Positions 1 to 13,700 of a stretch of 64,000 nucleotides of DNA are shown here, one piece after another. Position 1 is the first letter of the stretch, and each line of letters opens with the position of its first letter. The DNA is taken from the NCBI GenBank assembly GCA_011799875.1, contig CM022297.1:543611970-543675969 (forward strand). The letters are read 5' to 3'. The notes below the pieces were generated by a model, which saw nothing but the letters and a program-made list of their open reading frames with translations, did no database searches and was not told the DNA's origin. Both the position numbers and the translations under genes were made by a program. The DNA is from Thinopyrum elongatum. Lineage: Eukaryota; Streptophyta; Magnoliopsida; Poales; Poaceae.

Positions 1-3000
1 AGGCACTGGATTTTCTTGAATTTACGGCCAAATGAGATTGCCCAGATCGTAGAGCATGTGCAAAAAGCAATGTTTGTCCTTATCGGGGAGAATAATGTCT
101 ATAATCAATGTAATCTCTTGAATTTCTTTCAAAAGGAAGTGGCAATCGGTTCAGAAACTTGTTCGAAAAGCAGGAGCGAATCATGTTCTTTGAATTTTAG
201 GGCCAAAAAGTCTTGCTTTACTCCAAAATTGAGGGTACTCTGAGCCTCCTGGCACAAGCCAGGGATATTTTCTGGATTCGCACGCTTGCCTTGAGCATTC
301 TGAGTACTTGTGGGTCCGAAACATACTCCAAATGACAAAGTTATGTCCGTTCTATTGAAAACTAGTCCATTATATGGCAGTCCTTGAACTAATTTCACTT
401 TCCCGTGGCGCTTTTCTCCGCACCACCCTGAAATTTTGTGTCCTCGATGCTGGAGATATTGTTTCCACATATATATTGACCAATGCCAGCAATGCTCTTT
501 GGTTCATGGCTGTCACACATATAAGTTACACCATGCCACACGGCGAAAACAAGGAGTATAAGGCTTATAGGCGCTAGATTTTCTTGAATTTACGGCCAAA
601 TGAGATTGCCTGGATCCTAGAGCATGTACAGAATGCAACAATTGTCCATACCGGGGAGACTAATGCCTATAATCAATGTAATCTCTCAAATTTCCTTCTA
701 AAGGAAGGGCTAATGGTTCAGAAACTTGTTTGAAAAGCAGCGGCGAATCATGTTCTTTGACTTTTAGGACCAAAAAGTCCCGCTTAACACCGAATTTGAG
801 GGTGCTCCAAGCCTCCTAGAGCAAGCCATGGGTATTTTCTGAATTCGCATGCTCACCGCGAGCATTCTGAGTACTTGTGGGTTCAAAACGGACTCCGAAT
901 GATGAAGTTATACCCATTCTAGTGAAAACCGATCCATTATATGGCAGTCCTTGAAAGAATTTCACTTTCCCGTGATGCTTTTCTTCGCACTGCCCTAAAA
1001 TTTTGCATCCTCGATAGTGGAGATATTGTTTCCTCATATATATTGACTGATGCCAGGAATGCCCTTTGGTTCATGGTTGTCACACACATAAGTTAGACCA
1101 TGCCACACGGCGAAAACAAGGAGTATAAGGCTTAGAGGCGCTAGATTTTCTTGAATTTACGGCCAAATGGGATTGCCCGGATCATAGAGCATGTGCAGAA
1201 AGCAACGTTTGTCCTTACCGGGGAGACTAATGTCTATAATCAATGTAATCTCTCAAATTTCCTTCAAAAGGAAGTGCCAATGGGTTCAGAAACTTGTTCG
1301 AAAAGCAGCGGCGAATCATGTTCTTTGACTGTCAGGGCCAAAAAGTCCTGCCTAATGCCAAATTTGAGGGTACTCCGATCCTCCTGGCGCAAGCCAGGGT
1401 ATTTTCTGGATTCACACGCTCACCGCGAGCACTTTGAGTACTTGTGGGTATAAAACAGACTCCAAATGACAAAGTTATGACCGTTCTAGTGAAAACCGGT
1501 CCATTATATGGCAGTCCTTGAAAGAATTTCACTTTCCCATGACGCTTTTCTCCGCATCGCCCTAAAATTTTGTGTCCTCGATGCGGGTGATATTGTTTCC
1601 ACATATATATTGACCGATGCCAGGAATGCCCTTTGGTTTATGGCTGTCACACACATAAGTTACACCATGCCACACGGTGAAAACAAGGAGTATAAGTTTT
1701 ATAGGCGCTGGATTTTCTTGAATTTTCGGCCAAATGGGATTGCCTGGATCATAGAGCATGTGCAGAAAGCAAAGTTTGTCCTTACCGAGGAGACTAATGT
1801 TAATAATCAACATAATCTCTCGAATTTCCTTCAAAAGGAAGTGCCAATGGGTTCAGAAACTTGTTCGAAAAGTAGCGGCGAATCATGTTCTTTGACTGTC
1901 AGGGCCAAAAAGTCCTGCTTAATGCCAAATTTTAGGGTACTCCGAGCCACCTGGTGCAAGCCGGGGGTATTTTTTGGATTGGCACACTCGCCGCGAGCAT
2001 TTTGAGTACTTGTGGGTCCGAAACGGACTCCAAATGACAATATTATGACCGTTCTAGTGAAACCGTTCCATTATAAGGCAGTCCTTGAAAGAATTTCACT
2101 TTCCCCTAACGCTTTTCTCCGCACCGCCCTAAAATTTTGTGTCCTTGATGCCGGAGTTATTGTTTCCACATATATATTAACCGATGCCAGGAATGCCCTT
2201 TGGTTCATGGCTGTCACACACATAAGTTACACCATGCCACCCGGCGAAAACAAGGAGTATAAGACTTATAGGCGCTGGATTTTCTTGAATTTACGGCCAA
2301 ATGAGATTGCCCAGATCATAGAGCATGTGCAGAAAGCAATGTTTGTCCCTACCGGGGAGACTAATGCCTATAATCAATGTAATCTCTTGAATTTCCTTCG
2401 AAAGGAAGTGACAATGGGTTCAGAAACTTGTTCGAAAACTAGCGGCGAATCATGTTCTTCGACTTTCAGGGCCAAAAAGTCCTGCTTAATGCCGAATTTG
2501 AGGGTACTCCAAGCCTCCTGGTGCAAGCCGAGGGTATTTTCTAGATTCGCACGCTTGCCGTGAGCATTTTGAGTACTTGTGGGTCCGAAACAGACTCCGA
2601 ATGACAAAGTTATGACCGTTTTAGTGAAAACCGGTCCATTATATGGCAGTCCTTGAAAGAATTTCAGTTTCCCGTGACACTTTTCTCCGCACCGCCTGAA
2701 ATTTTGTGTCCTCGATGCCGGAGTTATTATTTCCACATATATATTGACCGATGCCAAGAATGCCATTTGGTTCATGGCTGTGACACACATAAGTTACACC
2801 ATGCCACACGGCGAAAACAAGGAGTATAAGGCTTATAGGCACTGGATTTTCTTGAATTTACGGCCAAATGAGATTGCCCGGATCGTAGAGCATGTGCAAA
2901 AAGCAATGTTTGTCCTTATCGGGGAGAATAATATCTATAATCAATGTAATCTCTTGAATTTCTTTCAAAAGGAAGTGCCAATCGGTTCAGAAACTTGTTC

Positions 3001-4739
3001 GAAAAGCAGGAGCGAATCATGTTCTTTGAATTTTAGGGCCAAAAAGTCTTGCTTTACGCCAAAATTGAGGGTACTCTAAGCCTCCTGGGACAAGCCAGGG
3101 ATATTTTCTGGATTCGCACGCTTGCCTTGAGCATTCTGAGTACTTGTGGGTCCGAAACAGACTCCAAATGACAAAGTTATGTCCGTTCTATTGAAAACCG
3201 GTCCATTATATGGCAGTCCTTGAAAGAATTTCACTTTCCCGTGGGGCTTTTCTCCGCACCACCCTGAAATTTTGTGTCCTCGATGCTGGAGATATTGTTT
3301 CCACATATATATTGACCAATGCCAGCAATGCTCTTTGGTTCATGGCTGTCACACACATTAGTTACACCATGCCACACGGCGAAAACAAGGAGTATAAGGT
3401 TTATAGGCGCTGGATTTTCTTGAATTTAGGGCCAAATGGGATTGCCTGGATCATAGAGCATGTGCAGAAAGCAAAGTTTGTCCTTACCGAGGAGACTAAT
3501 GTCAATAATCAACATAATCTCTCGAATTTCCTTCAAAAGGATGTGCCAATGGGTTCAGAAACTTGTTCGAAAAGTAGCGGCGAATCATGTTCTTTGACTG
3601 TCAGGGCCAAAAAGTCCTGCTTAACGCCAAATTTTAGGGTACTCCGAGCCACCTGGTGTAAGCCGGGGGTATTTTTTGGATTGGCACACTCGCCGCGAGC
3701 ATTTTGAGTACTTGTGGGTCCGAAACGGACTCCAAATGACAATATTATGACCGTTCTAGTGAAACCGTTCCATTATAAGGCAGTCCTTGAAAGAATTTCA
3801 CTTTCCCATGACGCTTTTCTCCGCACCGCCCTGAAATTTTGTGTCCTTGATGCCGGAGTTATTGTTTCCACATATATATTGACCGATGCCAGGAATGCCC
3901 TTTGGTTCATGGCTGTCACACACATAAGTTACACCATGCCACACGGCGAAAACAAGGAGTATAAGACTTATAGGCGCTGTATTTTCTTGAATTTACGGCC
4001 AAATGAGATTGCCCGGATCATAGAGCATGTGCAGAAAGCAATGTTTGTCCCTACCGGGGAGACTAATGCCTATAATCAATGTAATCTCTAGAATTTCCTT
4101 CGAAAGGAAGTGACAATGGGTTCAGAAACTTGTTCGAAAACTAGCGGCGAATCATGTTCTTCGACTTTCAGGGCCAAAAAGTCCTGCTTAATGCCGAATT
4201 TGAGGGTACTCGAAGCCTCCTGGTGCAAGCCGAGGGTATTTTCTAGATTCGCACGCTTGCCATGAGCATTTTGAGTACTTGTGGGTCCGAAACAGACTCC
4301 GAATGACAAAGTTATGACCGTTTTAGTGAAAACCGGTCCATTATATGGCAGTCCTTGAAAGAATTTCACTTTCCCATGACACTTTTCGCCGCACCGCCCT
4401 GAAATTTTGTGTCCTCGATGCTGGAGTTATTGTTTCCACATATATATTGACCGACGCCAAGAATGCCCTTTGGTTCATGGCTGTGACACACATAAGTTAC
4501 ACCATGCCACACGACGAAAACAAGGAGTATAAGGCTTATAGGCACTGGATTTTCTTGAATTTACGGCCAAATGAGATTGCCCGGATCGTAGAGCATGTGC
4601 AAAAAGCAATGTTTGTCCTTATCGGGGAGAATAATATCTATAATCAATGTAATCTCTTGAATTTCTTTCAAAAGGAAGTGCCAATCGGTTCAGAAACTTG
4701 TTCGAAAAGCAGGAGCGAATCATGTTTGTTGAATTTTAG

Positions 4740-7578
4740 GGCCAAAAAGTCTTGCTTTACGCCAAAATTGAGGGTACTCTGAGCCTCCTGGCACAAGCCA
4801 GGGATATTTTTTGGATTCGCACGCTTGCCTTGAGCATTCTGAGTACTTGTGGGTCCGAAACAGACTCCAAATGACAAAGTTATGTCCGTTCTATTGAAAA
4901 CCGGTCCATTATATGGCAGTCCTTGAAAGAATTTCACTTTCCCGTGGCGCTTTTCTCCGCACCACCCTGAAATTTTGTGTCCTCGATGCTGGAGATATTG
5001 TTTCCACATATATATTGACCAATGCCAGCAATGCTCTTTGGTTCATGGCTGTCACACACATAAGTTACACCATGCCACACGGCAAAAACAAGGAGTATAA
5101 GGCTTATAGGCGCTGGATTTTCTTGAATTTACGGCCAAACAGGATTGCCTGGATCATAGAGCATGTGCAGAAAGCAACGTTTGTCCTTACCAGGGAGACT
5201 AATGTCAATAATCAATGTAATCTCTCGAATTTCCTTCAAAAGGAAGTGCCAGTGGGTTCAGAAACTTGTTCTAAAAGCAGCGGCGAATCATGTTCTTTGA
5301 CTTTGAGGGCCAAAAAGTACTGCTAAACGCCAAATTTGAGGGTACTCCGAGCCACCTGCCACAAGCCAGGGGTGTTTTCTGGATTCGCACGCCCACCATG
5401 AGCATTTTGAGTACTTGTGGGTCCGAAACGGAGTCGGAATGAAAAAGTTATGACCATTCTAGTGAAAACCGGTCCATTATATGGCAGTCCTCGAAAGAAT
5501 TTCACTTTCCCGTGATGCTTTTCTCCGCACCGCCCTGAAATTTTGTGTCCTCAGTTGTGGAGATATTGTTTTACATATATATTGACAAATGCCAAGAATG
5601 CCCTTTGGTTCATGGCTGTCACACACATAAGTTACACCATGCCACACGGCGAAAACAAGGAGTATAAGGCTTATAGGCGCTGGATTTTCTTGAATTTACG
5701 GCCAAATGGGATTGCTTGGATCATAGAGCATGTGTGGAAAGCAACATTTGTTCTTACCGAGGAGATTAATGTCAATAATCAACGTAATCTCTCACATTTC
5801 CTTCAAAAGGAAGTGCCAATGGGTTCAGAAACTTGTTCAAAAAGCAACGGTGAATGTTGTTCTTCGACTTTCAGGGCCAAAAAGTCCTGCTTAATGCTGA
5901 ATTTGAGGGTACTCCGAGCCTCCTGGCACAAACCAGGAATATTTTACGGATTCGTACGCTCGCCGTGAGCATTTTGAGTACTTGTGGGTCCGAAACGGAC
6001 TCCGAATGACAAAGTTATGACCGTTCTAGTGAAAACCGGTCCATTATATGGCAGTCCTTGAAAGAATTTCACTTTCCCATGACGCTTTTCTCCGCACCGC
6101 CCTGAAATTTTGTGTCCTTGATGCTGGAGTAATTGTTTCCACATATATATTGACCGATGCTTGGAATGCCCTTTGGTTCATGGCTCTCACACACATAGAT
6201 TACACCATGCCACACGGCGAAAACAAGGAGTATAAGGCTTATAGGCGCTCGATTTTCTTGAATTTATGGCCAAATGGGATTGCCTTGATCATAGAGCATG
6301 TGCAGAAAGCAAAGTTGGTCCTTACCGGGGAGACTAATGTCAATAATCAACATAATCTCTTGAATTTCCTTCAAAAGGAAGTGCCAATGGGTTCAAAAAC
6401 TTGTTCGAAAAGTAGTGGCGAATCATGTTCTTTGACTGTCAGGGCCAAAAAGTCCTGCTTAATGCCGAATTTGAGGGTACTCCGAGCCACCTAGTGCAAG
6501 CCAGGGGTATTTTTTGGATTCGCATGCTCGCCGAGAGCATTTTGAGTACATGTGGGTCCGAAACAGACTCCAAATGACAATATTATGACCGTTCTGGTGA
6601 AACCGTTCCATTATAAGGCAGTCCTTGAAAGAATTTCACTTTCCCGTGACGCTTTTCTTCGCACCGCCCTGAAATATTGTGTCCTCGATGCCGGAGTTAT
6701 TGTTTCCACATATATATTGACTGATGCCAGGAATGCCCTTTGGTTCATGGCTGTCACACACATAAGTTACACCATGCCACACGGCGAAAACAAGGAGTAT
6801 AAGACTTATAGGCACTGGATTTTCTTGAATTTACGGCCAAATGAGATTGCCCGGATCATAGAGCATGTGTAGAAAGCAATGCTTGTCCCTACTGGGGAGA
6901 CTAATGCCGATAAGCAATCTAATCTCTTGAATTTCCTTCGAAAGGAAGTGCCAATGGGTTCAGAAACTTGTTCAAAAACTAGCGGCGAATCATGTTCTTC
7001 AACTTTCAGGGCCAAAATGTCCTGCTTAATGCCAAATTTGAGGGTACTCCAAGCCTCCTGGTGCAAGCTGAAGGTATTTTCTAAATTCGCACGCTCGCCG
7101 TGAGCATTTTGAGTACTTGTGGGTCCGAAACAGACTCCGAATGACAATGTTATGACCGTTTTAGTGAAAACCGGTCCATTATATGGCAGTCCTTGAAAGA
7201 ATTTCACTTTCCCGTGACACTTTTCTCTACACCGCCCTGAAATTTTGTGTCCTCGATGCTGGAGTTATTTTTTCCACATATATATTGACCGACGCCAGGA
7301 ATGCCCTTTGGTTCAAGGCTGTGACACACATAAGTTACACCATGCCACACGGCGAAAACAAGGAGTATAAGGCTTATAGGCACTGGATTTTCTTGAATTT
7401 TACGGCCAAATGAGATTGCCCAGATCATAGAGCATGTGCAAAAAGCAATGTTTGTCCTTATCGGGGAGAATAATGTCTATAATCAATGTAATCTCTTGAA
7501 TTTCTTTCAAAAGGAAGTGCCAATCGGTTCAGAAACTTGTTCGAAAAGCAGGAGCGAATCATGTTCTTTGAATTTTAG
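4740..7578 (+). repeat. Five-monomer higher-order unit, copy A (2839 bp)
   Basis: Aligns with the next unit at a constant offset of 2839 bp (5 monomers). Shared private variants include GAGTCGGAATGAAAAAG at 5434 and 8273, GCTTGGAATGCCC at 6159 and 8998, the premature TAG in GAGCATGTGTAG at 6863 and 9702, and GCCAAAATGTCC at 7012 and 9851. I noticed about a dozen mismatches over the unit, against clearly greater divergence between neighbouring monomers. The left limit is set by mismatches just before 4740. Confidence 0.9.
4913..5480 (+). repeat. Representative full-length satellite monomer (568 bp)
   Basis: A typical intact unit, taken from ATGGCAGTCC to the base before the next copy; the phase is arbitrary. 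It includes the AT-rich core CACATATATATTGACC (about 100 bp in), the conserved ACACATAAGTTACACCATGCC stretch in part, and a 3' half rich in short dyads: TTCCTT/AAGGAA, a GCC-type arm pair, GTCCG/CGGAC-like arms and CCAT-TAT-ATGG at the monomer join. Length 568 is not a multiple of three, so any open frame shifts at each repeat. This argues against a repeated protein-coding gene. Confidence 0.9.
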
Positions 7579-10500
7579 GGCCAAAAAGTCTTGCTTGACG
7601 CCAAAATTGAGGGTACTCTGAGCCTCCTGGCACAAGCCAGGGATATTTTTTGGATTCGCACGCTTGCCTTGAGCATTCTGAGTACTTGTGGGTCCGAAAC
7701 AGACTCCAAATGACAAAGTTATGTCCGTTCTATTGAAAACCGGTCCATTATATGGCAGTCCTTGAAAGAATTTCACTTTCCCGTGGCGCTTTTCTCCGCA
7801 CCACCCTGAAATTTTGTGTCCTCGATGCTGGAGATATTGTTTCCACATATATATTGACCAATGCCAGCAATGCTCTTTGGTTCATGGCTGTCACACACAT
7901 AAGTTACACCATGCCACACGGCAAAAACAAGGAGTATAAGGCTTATAGGCGCTGGATTTTCTTGAATTTACGGCCAAACAGGATTGCCTGGATCATAGAG
8001 CATGTGCAGAAAGCAACGTTTGTCCTTACCAGGGAGACTAATGTCAATAATCAATGTAATCTCTCGAATTTCCTTCAAAAGGAAGTGCCAGTGGGTTCAG
8101 AAACTTGTTCTAAAAGCAGCGGCGAATCATGTTCTTTGACTTTGAGGGCCAAAAAGTACTGCTAAACGCCAAATTTGAGGGTACTCCGAGCCACCTGCCA
8201 CAAGCCAGGGGTGTTTTCTGGATTCGCACGCCCACCATGAGCATTTTGAGTACTTGTGGGTCCGAAACGGAGTCGGAATGAAAAAGTTATGACCATTCTA
8301 GTGAAAACCGGTCCATTATATGGCAGTCCTCGAAAGAATTTCACTTTCCCGTGATGCTTTTCTCCGCACCGCCCTGAAATTTTGTGTCCTCAGTTGTGGA
8401 GATATTGTTTTACATATATATTGACAAATGCCAAGAATGACCTTTGGTTCATGGCTGTCACACACATAAGTTACACCATGCCACACGGCGAAAACAAGGA
8501 GTATAAGGCTTATAGGCGCTGGATTTTCTTGAATTTACGGCCAAATGGGATTGCTTGGATCATAGAGCATGTGTGGAAAGCAACATTTGTTCTTACCGAG
8601 GAGATTAATGTCAATAATCAACGTAATCTCTCACATTTCCTTCAAAAGGAAGTGCCAATGGGTTCAGAAACTTGTTCAAAAAGCAACGGTGAATGTTGTT
8701 CTTCGACTTTCAGGGCCAAAAAGTCCTGCTTAATGCTGAATTTGAGGGTACTCCGAGCCTCCTGGCACAAACCAGGAATATTTTACGGATTCGTACGCTC
8801 GCCGTGAGCATTTTGAGTACTTGTGGGTCCGAAACGGACTCCGAATGACAAAGTTATGACCGTTCTAGTGAAAACCGGTCCATTATATGGCAGTCCTTGA
8901 AAGAATTTCACTTTCCCATGACGCTTTTCTCCGCACCGCCCTGAAATTTTGTGTCCTTGATGCTGGAGTAATTGTTTCCACATATATATTGACCGATGCT
9001 TGGAATGCCCTTTGGTTCATGGCTCTCACACACATAGATTACACCATGCCACACGGCGAAAACAAGGAGTATAAGGCTTATAGGCGCTGGATTTTCTTGA
9101 ATTTATGGCCAAATGGGATTGCCTTGATCATAGAGCATGTGCAGAAAGCAAAGTTGGTCCTTACCGGGGAGACTAATGTCAATAATCAACATAATCTCTT
9201 GAATTTCCTTCAAAAGGAAGTGCCAATGGGTTCAAAAACTTGTTCGAAAAGTAGTGGCGAATCATGTTCTTTGACTGTCAGGGCCAAAAAGTCCTGCTTA
9301 ATGCCGAATTTGAGGGTACTCCGAGCCACCTAGTGCAAGCCAGGGGTATTTTTTGGATTCGCATGCTCGCCGAGAGCATTTTGAGTACATGTGGGTCCGA
9401 AACAGACTCCAAATGACAATATTATGACCGTTCTGGTGAAACCGTTCCATTATAAGGCAGTCCTTGAAAGAATTTCACTTTCCCGTGACGCTTTTCTTCG
9501 CACCGCCCTGAAATATTGTGTCCTCGATGCCGGAGTTATTGTTTCCACATATATATTGACTGATGCCAGGAATGCCCTTTGGTTCATGGCTGTCACACAC
9601 ATAAGTTACACCATGCCACACGGCGAAAACAAGGAGTATAAGACTTATAGGCACTGGATTTTCTTGAATTTACGGCCAAATGAGATTGCCCGGATCATAG
9701 AGCATGTGTAGAAAGCAATGCTTGTCCCTACTGGGGAGACTAATGCCGATAAGCAATCTAATCTCTTGAATTTCCTTCGAAAGGAAGTGCCAATGGGTTC
9801 AGAAACTTGTTCAAAAACTAGCGGCGAATCATGTTCTTCAACTTTCAGGGCCAAAATGTCCTGCTTAATGCCAAATTTGAGGGTACTCCAAGCCTCCTGG
9901 TGCAAGCTGAAGGTATTTTCTAAATTCGCACGCTCGCCGTGAGCATTTTGAGTACTTGTGGGTCCGAAACAGACTCCGAATGACAAAGTTATGACCGTTT
10001 TAGTGAAAACCGGTCCATTATATGGCAGTCCTTGAAAGAATTTCACTTTCCCGTGACACTTTTCTCCGCACCGCCCTGAAATTTTGTGTCCTCGATGGTG
10101 GAGTTATTTTTTCCACATATATATTGATCGACGCCAGGAATGCCCTTTGGTTCATGGCTGTGACACACATAAGTTACACCATGCCACACGGCGAAAACAA
10201 GGAGTATAAGGCTTATAGGCACTGGATTTTCTTGAATTTTACGGCCAAATGAGATTGCCCAGATCATAGAGCATGTGCAAAAAGCAATGTTTGTCCTTAT
10301 CGGGGAGAATAATGTCTATAATCAATGTAATCTCTTGAATTTCTTTCAAAAGGAAGTGCCAATCGGTTCAGAAACTTGTTCGAAAAGCAGGAGCGAATCA
10401 TGTTCTTTGAATTTTAGGGCCAAAAAGTCTTGCTTGACGCCAAAATTGAGGGTACTCTGAGCCTCCTGGCACAAGCCAGGGATATTTTCTGGATTCGCAC

Positions 10501-10760
10501 GCTTGCCTTGAGCATTCTGAGTACTTGTGGGTCCGAAACAGACTCCAAATGACAAAGTTATGTCTGTTCTATTGAAAACCAGTCCATTATATGGCAGTCC
10601 TTGAAAGAATTTCACTTTCCCGTGGCGCTTTTCTCCGCACCACCCTGAAATTTTGTGTCCTCGATGCTGGAGATATTGTTTCCACATATATATTGACCAA
10701 TGCCAGCAATGCTCTTTGGTTCATGGCTGTCACACACATAAGTTACACCATGCCACACGG
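7579..10760 (+). repeat. Five-monomer higher-order unit, copy B plus homology tail
   Basis: Tandem duplicate of 4740-7578. The offset-2839 homology continues to about 10760 (matching 7921), where GGCAAAAAC in copy A becomes GGCGAAAAC and the following monomer changes type. Beyond that point the sequence instead matches the start of the window at offset 10217. This is what unequal exchange within a satellite produces. Confidence 0.88.
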
Positions 10761-13700
10761 CGAAAACAAGGAGTATAAGGCTTATAGGCGCTGGATTTTC
10801 TTGAATTTACGGCCAAATGAGATTGCCTGGATCCTAGAGCATGTGCAGAATGCAACAATTGTCCATACTGGGGAGACTAATGCCTATAATCAATGTAATC
10901 TCTCAAATTTCCTTCTAAAGGAAGCGCTAATGGTTAAGAAACTTGTTTGAAAAGCAGCGGCGAATCATGTTCTTTGACTTTTAGGACCAAAAAGTCCCGC
11001 TTAACACCGAATTTGAGGGTGCTCCAAGCCTCCTAGAGCAAGCCATGGGTATTTTCTGAATTCGCATGCTCACCGCGAGCATTCTGAGTACTTGTGGGTT
11101 CAAAAAGGACTCCGAATGATGAAGTTATACCCATTCTAGTGAAAACTGATCCATTATATGGCAGTCCTTGAAAGAATTTCACTTTCCCGTGATGCTTTTC
11201 TTCGCACTGCCCTAAAATTTTGCATCCTCGATAGTGGAGATATTGTTTCCTCATATATATTGACCGATGCCAGGAATGCCCTTTGGTTCATGGCTGTCAC
11301 ACACATAAGTTAGACCATGCCACACGGCGAAAACAAGGAGTATAAGGCTTAGAGGCGCTAGATTTTCTTGAATTTACGGCCAAATGGGATTGCCCGGATC
11401 ATAGAGCATGTGCAGAAAGCAACATTTGTCCTTACCGGGGAGACTAATGTCTATAATCAATGTAATCTCTCAAATTTGCTTCAAAAGGAAGTGCCAATGG
11501 GTTCAGAAACTTGTTCGAAAAGCAGCGGCGAATCATGTTCTTTGACTATCAGGGCCAAAAAGTCCTGCCTAATGCCAAATTTGAGGGTACTCCGATCCTC
11601 CTGGCGCAAGCCAGGGTATTTTCTGGATTCACACGCTCACCACGAGCACTTTGAGTACTTGTGGGTCCAAAACGGACTCCAAATGACAATGTTATGACCG
11701 TTCTAGTGAAAACCGGTCCATTATATGGCAGTCCTTGAAAGAATTTCACTTTCCCATGACGCTTTTCTCCGCACCGCCCTAAAATTTTGTGTCCTCGATG
11801 CGGGTGATATTGTTTCCACATATATATTGACCGATGCCAGGAATGCCCTTTGGTTTATGGCTGTCACACACATAAGTTACACCATGCCACACGGCGAAAA
11901 CAAGGAGTATAAGACTTATAGGCGCTGGATTTTCTTGAATTTACGGCCAAATGAGATTGCCCGGATCATAGAGCATGTGCAGAAAGCAATGTTTGTCCCT
12001 ACCGGGGAGACTAATGCCTATAATCAATGTAATCTCTTGAATTTCCTTCGAAAGGAAGTGACAATGGGTTCAGAAACTTGTTCGAAAACTAGCGGCGAAT
12101 CATGTTCTTCGACTTTCAGGGCCAAAAAGTCCTGCTTAATGCCGAATTTGAGGGTACTCCAAGCCTCCTGGTGCAAGCCGAGGGTATTTTCCAGATTCGC
12201 ACGCTTGTCGTGAGCATTTTGAGTACTTGTGGGTCCGAAACAGACTCCAAATGACAAAGTTATGACCGTTTAAGTGAAAACCGGTCCATTATATGGCAGT
12301 CCTTGAAAGAATTTCACTTTCCCGTGACACTTTTCTTCGCACCGCCCTGAAATTTTGTGTCCTCTATGCCGGAGTTATTGTTTCCACATATATATTGACC
12401 GACGGCAAGAATGCGCTTTGGTTCATGGCTGTGACACACATAAGTTACACCATGCCACACGGCGAAAACAAGGAGTATAAGGCTTATAGGCACTGGATTT
12501 TCTTGAATTTACGGCCAAATGAGATTGCCCGGATCGTAGAGCATGTGCAAAAAGCAATGTTTGTCCTTATTGGTGAGAATAATATCTATATTCAATGTAA
12601 TCTCTTGAATTTATTTCAAAAGGAAGTGCCAATCGATTCAGAAACTTGTTCGAAAAGCAGGAGCGAATCATGTTCTTTGACTTTTAGGGCCAAAAAGTCC
12701 TGCTTTACGCCAAAATTGAGAGTACTCTGAGCCTCCTGGCATAAGCCAGGGATATTTTCTGGATTCGCACGCTTGTCATGAGCATTCTGAGTACTTGTGG
12801 GTCCGAAACAGACTCCGAATGACAAAGTTATGTCCGTTCTATTGAAAACCGGTACATTATATGGCAGTCCTTGAAAGAATTTCACTTTCCCGTGGCGCTT
12901 TTCTCCGCACCACCCTGAAATTTTGTGTCCTCGATGCGGGAGATATTGTTTCCACATATATATTGACCAATGCCAGCAATGCTCTTTGGTTCATGGCTGT
13001 CACACACATAAGTTACACCATGCCACACGGCGAAAACAAGGAGTATAAGGTTTATAGGCGCTGGATTTTCTTGAATTTACGGCCAAATGGGATTGCCTGG
13101 ATCATAGAGCATGTGCAGAAAGCAAAGTTTGTCCTTACCGAGGAGACTAATGTCAATAATCAACATAATCTCTCGAATTTCCTTCAAAAGGAAGTGCCAA
13201 TGGGTTCAGAAACTTGTTCGAAAAGTAGCGGCGAATCATGTTCTTTGACTGTCAGGGCCAAAAAGTCCTGCTTAACACCAAATTTTAGGGTACTCCGAGC
13301 CACCTGGTGCAAGCCGGGGGTATTTTTTGGATTGGCACACTCGCCGCGAGCATTTTGAGTACTTGTGGGTCCGAAACGGACTCCAAATGACAATATTATG
13401 ACCGTTCTAGTGAAACCGTTCCATTATAAGGCAGTCCTTGAAAGAATTTCACTTTCCCCTGACGCTTTTCTCCGCACCGCCCTGAAATTTTGTGTCCTTG
13501 ATGCCGGAGTTATTGTTTCCACATATATATTGACCGATGCCAGGAATGCCCTTTGGGTCATGGCTGTCACACACATAAGTTACACCATGCCACACGGCGA
13601 AAACCAGGAGTATAAGACTTATAGGCGCTGGATTTTCTTGAATTTACGGCCAAATGAGATTGCCCGGATCATAGAGCATGTGCAGAAAGCAATGTTTGTC

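Noticed and set aside
4740..7578. A cargo or gene island between satellite copies
   Set aside because: Every stretch outside 35726-48034 can be assigned to the monomer; no non-satellite insert was seen.
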